Part shown: positions 60,727 to 64,000 of the stretch, piece by piece
Layout: each line of letters opens with the position of its first letter
How positions within the stretch are numbered: position 1 is the first letter of the stretch
Assembly: GCF_024346355.1 (NCBI RefSeq)
Contig: NZ_JAGQCU010000007.1
Location: 1 to 64,000, forward strand
Length of the DNA stretch: 64,000 bases
From: Cyanobium sp. ATX 6A2
GTDB taxonomy: Bacteria; Cyanobacteriota; Cyanobacteriia; PCC-6307; Cyanobiaceae
Reading direction: 5' to 3'
Program-made: the position numbers and the translations under genes
Notes under the pieces: model-generated
Database searches by the model: none
What the model saw: the letters and a program-made list of their open reading frames with translations, nothing else
What the model was told of the DNA's origin: nothing

Positions 60727-61394
60727 GGCTGAGGCAGCGTGGGCTCGTAGCCGAACAGCTCGAAGTCGCGGCTGTACAGCCGGCCAATGATCTGCCGCTG
60801 TTCAGGCCCATAGGCCTCCTGGAGCTGATGGGCGGCGTTGGTGGTGGTGCCGCGGCGCTCACTGGGCGCCAGGTCCTGCTCGCCGAACAGCCGCTCCAGC
60901 ACCTGGGGCAGGTCGCGGTCGAGGGATTCGACGCGGCCGATGAAGTCGAAGCGGCTCAGGGGCAGGCAGAGGATCTCGACCTGGGGTGCCCAGTGCATGT
61001 CCAGGTGCAGGCCGCCGGCCTCCAGAAACCGGCAGAAGCCCAGGAAGTCACCGGGCTGGCCGTGCATCTCTGCCCAGGCCAGGAAGCGCCGGCCCTGGTG
61101 GCGCAGCCGCCCCACCTTGTCGAGGTAGGCCGAGAGCACGCGGCTGAAGGGGTTACGTACGAACGTGAACACGAAGGCCTCCCGCTCGAGGCGCTGCACT
61201 TCGCGGCTGGAGAGCAACAGGGGTCGCTGGAAGCTGTATTTCGGATCCTTGCGACGCCGGTAGCGCGGCCGGTAGGAAATCTGGCTGGCCAGAGCCGCCA
61301 CGATGGTGGTGTTGGCCGCTTTGGGGATGCGGCTGTAGAAGAACGGTTCCGCCGGGGAGTAGCAGCCGCGGGGGTCGAGTTTGAACAGATCCAT
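60723..61394 (-). CDS. Sulfotransferase family 2-like protein
   Basis: The ATG at 61394 (MDLFKLDPRGCYSPAEPFFY) gives 223 residues. SRIPKAANTTIVAAL (23-30) fits the 5'-phosphosulfate loop and FTFVRNPFSRVLSAYLDKV (80-90) the 3'-phosphate site, both for the donor PAPS. EILCLPLSRFDFIGRVESLD is another family segment. Such enzymes sulfate sugars of surface glycans. It is coupled to trpE by ATGA and divergent from the next sulfotransferase-like gene. Confidence 0.82.
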
Positions 61395-61587
61395 CCGGCC
61401 CCTGTAGGGATAGCGCTGGCAGAACGGGGTGATCAGGCTGGCGGTGCGACGGCAGAGGTCACACCGCAGGCTGCCTGAGAGCTCAGGGCCCTGCGGCGGG
61501 ATGGCGGGGGGCACGGGGCGCGCTGCGGTCGCTGCGGGTGACGCTAGACAATGTCTGTGGGCCTCCAGTCCCCCCGCCCATGCCGAC

Positions 61588-62301
61588 GTGTTCGTGCCCA
61601 TCACGCAGCCCGGTGATCGAGATCCAGCGCTGCCGCGGGTGGTGGCGGTGGGATTCAACAAATGCGGCACCCGCAGCCTGGCCCGGTTGTTCGCCAGGGC
61701 CGGCCATCCGGTGGTGCATCACAAACTGCGGGTCGGCTGGCCCGCGCGGTTGTGGACAACGCGCAGGATCGGACGCTTGATGCGGCTCAATGTGGATGCC
61801 GGCCGTCCGGTGTTTTTCGGGGCGGAACACCACATCTTCTACGGTGATCTGATTGATAGCAGCGCGCAGGGTAGCTTCGATGGCAATACCCTCTATCAAC
61901 GCATTCTGGCTGATTATCCCGACACAATCCTGCTGCTGAACTGGCGGGATCGGGAGGATTGGATTCGCTCTCGGATGCGGCACGGACATGGTGAATTTGC
62001 AGCCCGTGAACGGCGCCTCAGGGGACTGTCCGGCAGCGAGGAGCTGGCCGGGGCCTGGCGGCGGGAGTGGGATCAGCACCTGGCGGCGGTGCGCGGCTTC
62101 ATGGCCACTCGCCCGCAGCAGCTGATTGACTTTCAGCTCGACCACAGCTCCATCGAGGATCTGGTGCTCCGCCTGAGCGCCTATGGCCTCAGGCCCGAAC
62201 ACTTCAGCGACATCGGCCGCAGTCGTGATCGGCAGTTGCCGCCGCCTCTGGCGCTGGCCAAGCGCTGGTGGTCCCACCACCGCCCGCGCAGCCAGGGATG
62301 A
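61588..62301 (+). CDS. Sulfotransferase-like protein (P-loop KCGT type)
   Basis: From a GTG at 61588 the product has 237 residues; the frame stays open upstream to 61429, and the start is uncertain. AVGFNKCGTRSLARLFARAG is a PAPS-loop variant seen in bacterial sulfotransferases, and LLLNWRDREDWIRSRMRHGH sits where the 3'-phosphate site is expected, with RD..DW in place of RNP. It overlaps the next gene by ATGA, indicating a two-gene operon. Confidence 0.7.
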   Translation: MFVPITQPGDRDPALPRVVAVGFNKCGTRSLARLFARAGHPVVHHKLRVGWPARLWTTRRIGRLMRLNVDAGRPVFFGAEHHIFYGDLIDSSAQGSFDGNTLYQRILADYPDTILLLNWRDREDWIRSRMRHGHGEFAARERRLRGLSGSEELAGAWRREWDQHLAAVRGFMATRPQQLIDFQLDHSSIEDLVLRLSAYGLRPEHFSDIGRSRDRQLPPPLALAKRWWSHHRPRSQG

Positions 62302-63065
62302 TCCTCAGCCATCGCCACCGCTTGATCGTGCTGCACTGCCGCAAGGCCGCCGGCAGTTCCATCTGTGTGTCGCTCGCCCGGCTGCTGGGTCCTGCCGATC
62401 TGCAGATCAGCTCCATCGTGGAAACCCTCAGCGAGGGCATTCCCCTGACCCGACGGGTGCGCCGAGAAGCCTGGCGCCACAACCCCGCCAGCCTGGTGCT
62501 GGCCAGCGGCCTGGGCACCCGGATGCACGGCCGGGCCGTGGCCCGTGCCATCGATCACGCCTACCGGCCCCTGCTGGGCCGGAAACCTCCCCATGCCCCG
62601 GCCCGGCGGCTGGCGGTGGCGTTCCCGCGCGAGTGGCGCGACTACCGGAAGCTGGCCGTGGTGCGCAATCCCTGGGACAAGACCGTGTCGGATTACTTCT
62701 GGCGCGTTCAGCGGCTGCGCCGCCCCCCCAGCTTCGCCGCCTATGTGCGGGCGCTGGCGGCCGGACACGACCTGGGCGGGGTGGTGCCGCTGGCCTTCCA
62801 CGACAACTGGCCGATGCTGGCGATCGACGGCCAGGTGGTGGCCGACCAGGTGGTGCGCTTCGAGACCCTCCAGAGCGACCTCACCGCCGCGCTGCAGCAG
62901 CTCGGCGTGGACTGGGATGGTTGGCTGCCCCGCTCGAAGGCTGGGCATCGAGCGGCGGCCGGTGAGGTTGGCTCCAGCTATCGCAGCCACTACACCCCCG
63001 AGCTCGAACGTCTGGTGGGGCGGCTCTACCGGGCCGAGATCGAGCACTTCAACTACTGCTTCTGA
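62298..63065 (+). CDS. Sulfotransferase family 2-like protein
   Basis: From the ATG at 62298 the product has 255 residues. LIVLHCRKAAGSSICVSLAR resembles the 5'-phosphosulfate loop, and KLAVVRNPWDKTVSDYFWRV the 3'-phosphate site (RNPWDKTVSDYF 123-134). VRFETLQSDLTAALQQLGVD and YTPELERLVGRLYRAEIEHF are the usual end. Probably uses PAPS to sulfate a glycan. Coupled to the gene before it. Confidence 0.82.
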   Translation: MILSHRHRLIVLHCRKAAGSSICVSLARLLGPADLQISSIVETLSEGIPLTRRVRREAWRHNPASLVLASGLGTRMHGRAVARAIDHAYRPLLGRKPPHAPARRLAVAFPREWRDYRKLAVVRNPWDKTVSDYFWRVQRLRRPPSFAAYVRALAAGHDLGGVVPLAFHDNWPMLAIDGQVVADQVVRFETLQSDLTAALQQLGVDWDGWLPRSKAGHRAAAGEVGSSYRSHYTPELERLVGRLYRAEIEHFNYCF

Positions 63066-63075
63066 GCAGCGCGGA

Positions 63076-63981
63076 TCACCACGAAGCGCTGGCTCCAATC
63101 CGCTCCAGGAAACGGATGGCGGCGTCGTCGGGCACCACCTGCTGCTCGATCTGGTGCACGGTGCGCATCACCTTGCGCCGGTAGGCAGCCGCCTTGGAGC
63201 GCAGATTGGGCCCGCGCCGGATCTTCTGCTCCAGTTCCTCGCCCGATCGCGTGTAGTAGTGGTTGAGCTGTATGTGTTCGGCGGAGTAGAAACTCGCCTG
63301 GGAGCGCCGGCGCAGCGGCCAGGCCTCGCCCTGATCATTCCAGGTGAGGCTGCCGTGGTCCACCTCCATCCGGTGCACCCGCACCGCTGTGAGGTGGCAG
63401 GGGTCAACGACACACTTGAAATTCACCCCAGCCATGGGATCGGCTGCCCGCAGGCGGTAGTTGGTTACCACGCCGCCGCTGGGCGGCTGCTGGTGGCCGC
63501 AGCGGCCGAACATGTGCCAGGGGAGGGAGAGATTGCGCACCTGAGGGTCGAGGTGGGCCAGGGCTGCATCGAGGCTGGCGGCCTGCTTCGGCACCAGGAA
63601 TTCATCGGCATCGATGAAGGCCATCCAGCGGAACGCGCCGCCGAAATTCGCCGCCGCGTGGGCATAGGCCAGCACCTGATTGTGAATCTCGCGGCGCAGC
63701 AGCTGATCGGCCAGCCGCTGGCCCCAGGGAATCACCCGCAGCTGATCGGCCGCCAGTTCTGCTGCCAACTGATCGAGGGTTGCATCACTGCTGCCGTCGT
63801 CGTAGACAATCACCTGCCGCACTCCGGCAAGCCGGTGGAAGCGGGCCCATTCGCCGATGTGGCGCTCCTCGTTGCGCACCACCAGCACCACAGCTGTGCC
63901 CCAGCGGTGGGGATGCGGTGCCGCTGGGCTCAACCCCAGCCGGGCCATCTTGGTGCGTTGCAGGATCGCGTTCAGCATCAA
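63076..63981 (-). CDS. Family 92-like glycosyltransferase
   Basis: The product has 301 residues. VVRNEERHIGEWARFHRLAG and VIVYDDGSSD form the N-terminal nucleotide-sugar site, WMAFIDADEFLVP carries the DxD (Asp124, Asp126), and LNHYYTRSGEELEQKIRRGP is typical of GT92/DUF23 proteins. An internal ATG at residue 12 is possible. It converges on the sulfotransferase gene, ten bases away, so both may act on the same surface polymer. Confidence 0.78.
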   Translation of the reverse strand: MMLNAILQRTKMARLGLSPAAPHPHRWGTAVVLVVRNEERHIGEWARFHRLAGVRQVIVYDDGSSDATLDQLAAELAADQLRVIPWGQRLADQLLRREIHNQVLAYAHAAANFGGAFRWMAFIDADEFLVPKQAASLDAALAHLDPQVRNLSLPWHMFGRCGHQQPPSGGVVTNYRLRAADPMAGVNFKCVVDPCHLTAVRVHRMEVDHGSLTWNDQGEAWPLRRRSQASFYSAEHIQLNHYYTRSGEELEQKIRRGPNLRSKAAAYRRKVMRTVHQIEQQVVPDDAAIRFLERIGASASW

Positions 63982-64000
63982 GGGCCAGGTTGATGACGGG

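Overview
The window comes from a high-GC unicellular cyanobacterium of the Cyanobium / freshwater Synechococcus type (alpha-cyanobacteria). The evidence is photosystem I core genes (psaA-psaB, psaL-psaI), cyanobacteria-specific genes (ndhN, ldpA, a Ycf45/R3H ATPase, a CAAD/CURT1 protein, DUF1815, DUF2839, crtD-like), a recA preceded by a cyanobacterial LexA box, and tightly packed genes with many ATGA overlaps. The strain is not identified.

Layout. 1-3.9 kb is an accessory region: an IS630 transposase running off the left edge, a truncated IS5 transposase ending in an 85-bp element with 19-bp perfect inverted repeats, a decayed IS3 element, unassigned DNA, and an AT-richer glycosyltransferase-like gene. 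3.9-8.1 kb holds lipA, tRNA-Pro, a fused cobalamin gene (cbiG-cobJ) and a lipoprotein coupled to it. 8.1-14.2 kb is the photosystem I block: psaA-psaB with a long structured leader and a clear terminator, then psaI-psaL on the other strand. 14.3-19.5 kb has envelope and cell-wall genes (family 2 glycosyltransferase, NlpC/P60 peptidase, class A beta-lactamase-like hydrolase, alanine racemase), tRNA-Ser and an HNH nuclease. 19.5-36.4 kb is one long minus-strand translation cluster from rplC to prfA, including secY, adk, rpoA and truA; rpsJ, rpsN and rpmD are not in it.

36.9-42.4 kb, plus strand: ndhN, ldpA, Ycf45/R3H ATPase, tRNA-Gln, a HAD phosphatase-like gene and recA. 42.4-50.4 kb: DUF1815, DUF2839, a degenerate DinG-like helicase, tyrA, crtD-like, fructosamine kinase-like, CAAD protein, JAMM peptidase and MoeB-rhodanese. 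50.4-54.4 kb: a tandem-domain corrinoid adenosyltransferase, larE-like, speD, recF (no usual start codon) and tRNA-Arg. 54.4-60.7 kb: a minus-strand run, sulfotransferase, trpE, gshA, ppc and a GNAT-like gene, joined by overlaps. The right end carries three sulfotransferase-type genes and a glycosyltransferase, probably for surface glycan modification.

No CRISPR array, phage or complete new defence system was seen. The points most worth following are the JAMM + MoeB-rhodanese pair (possible sulfur-carrier processing), the double-P-loop corrinoid adenosyltransferase, the ndhN-ldpA coupling, the sulfotransferase island, the recF start and the in-frame leader between ppc and the GNAT gene.
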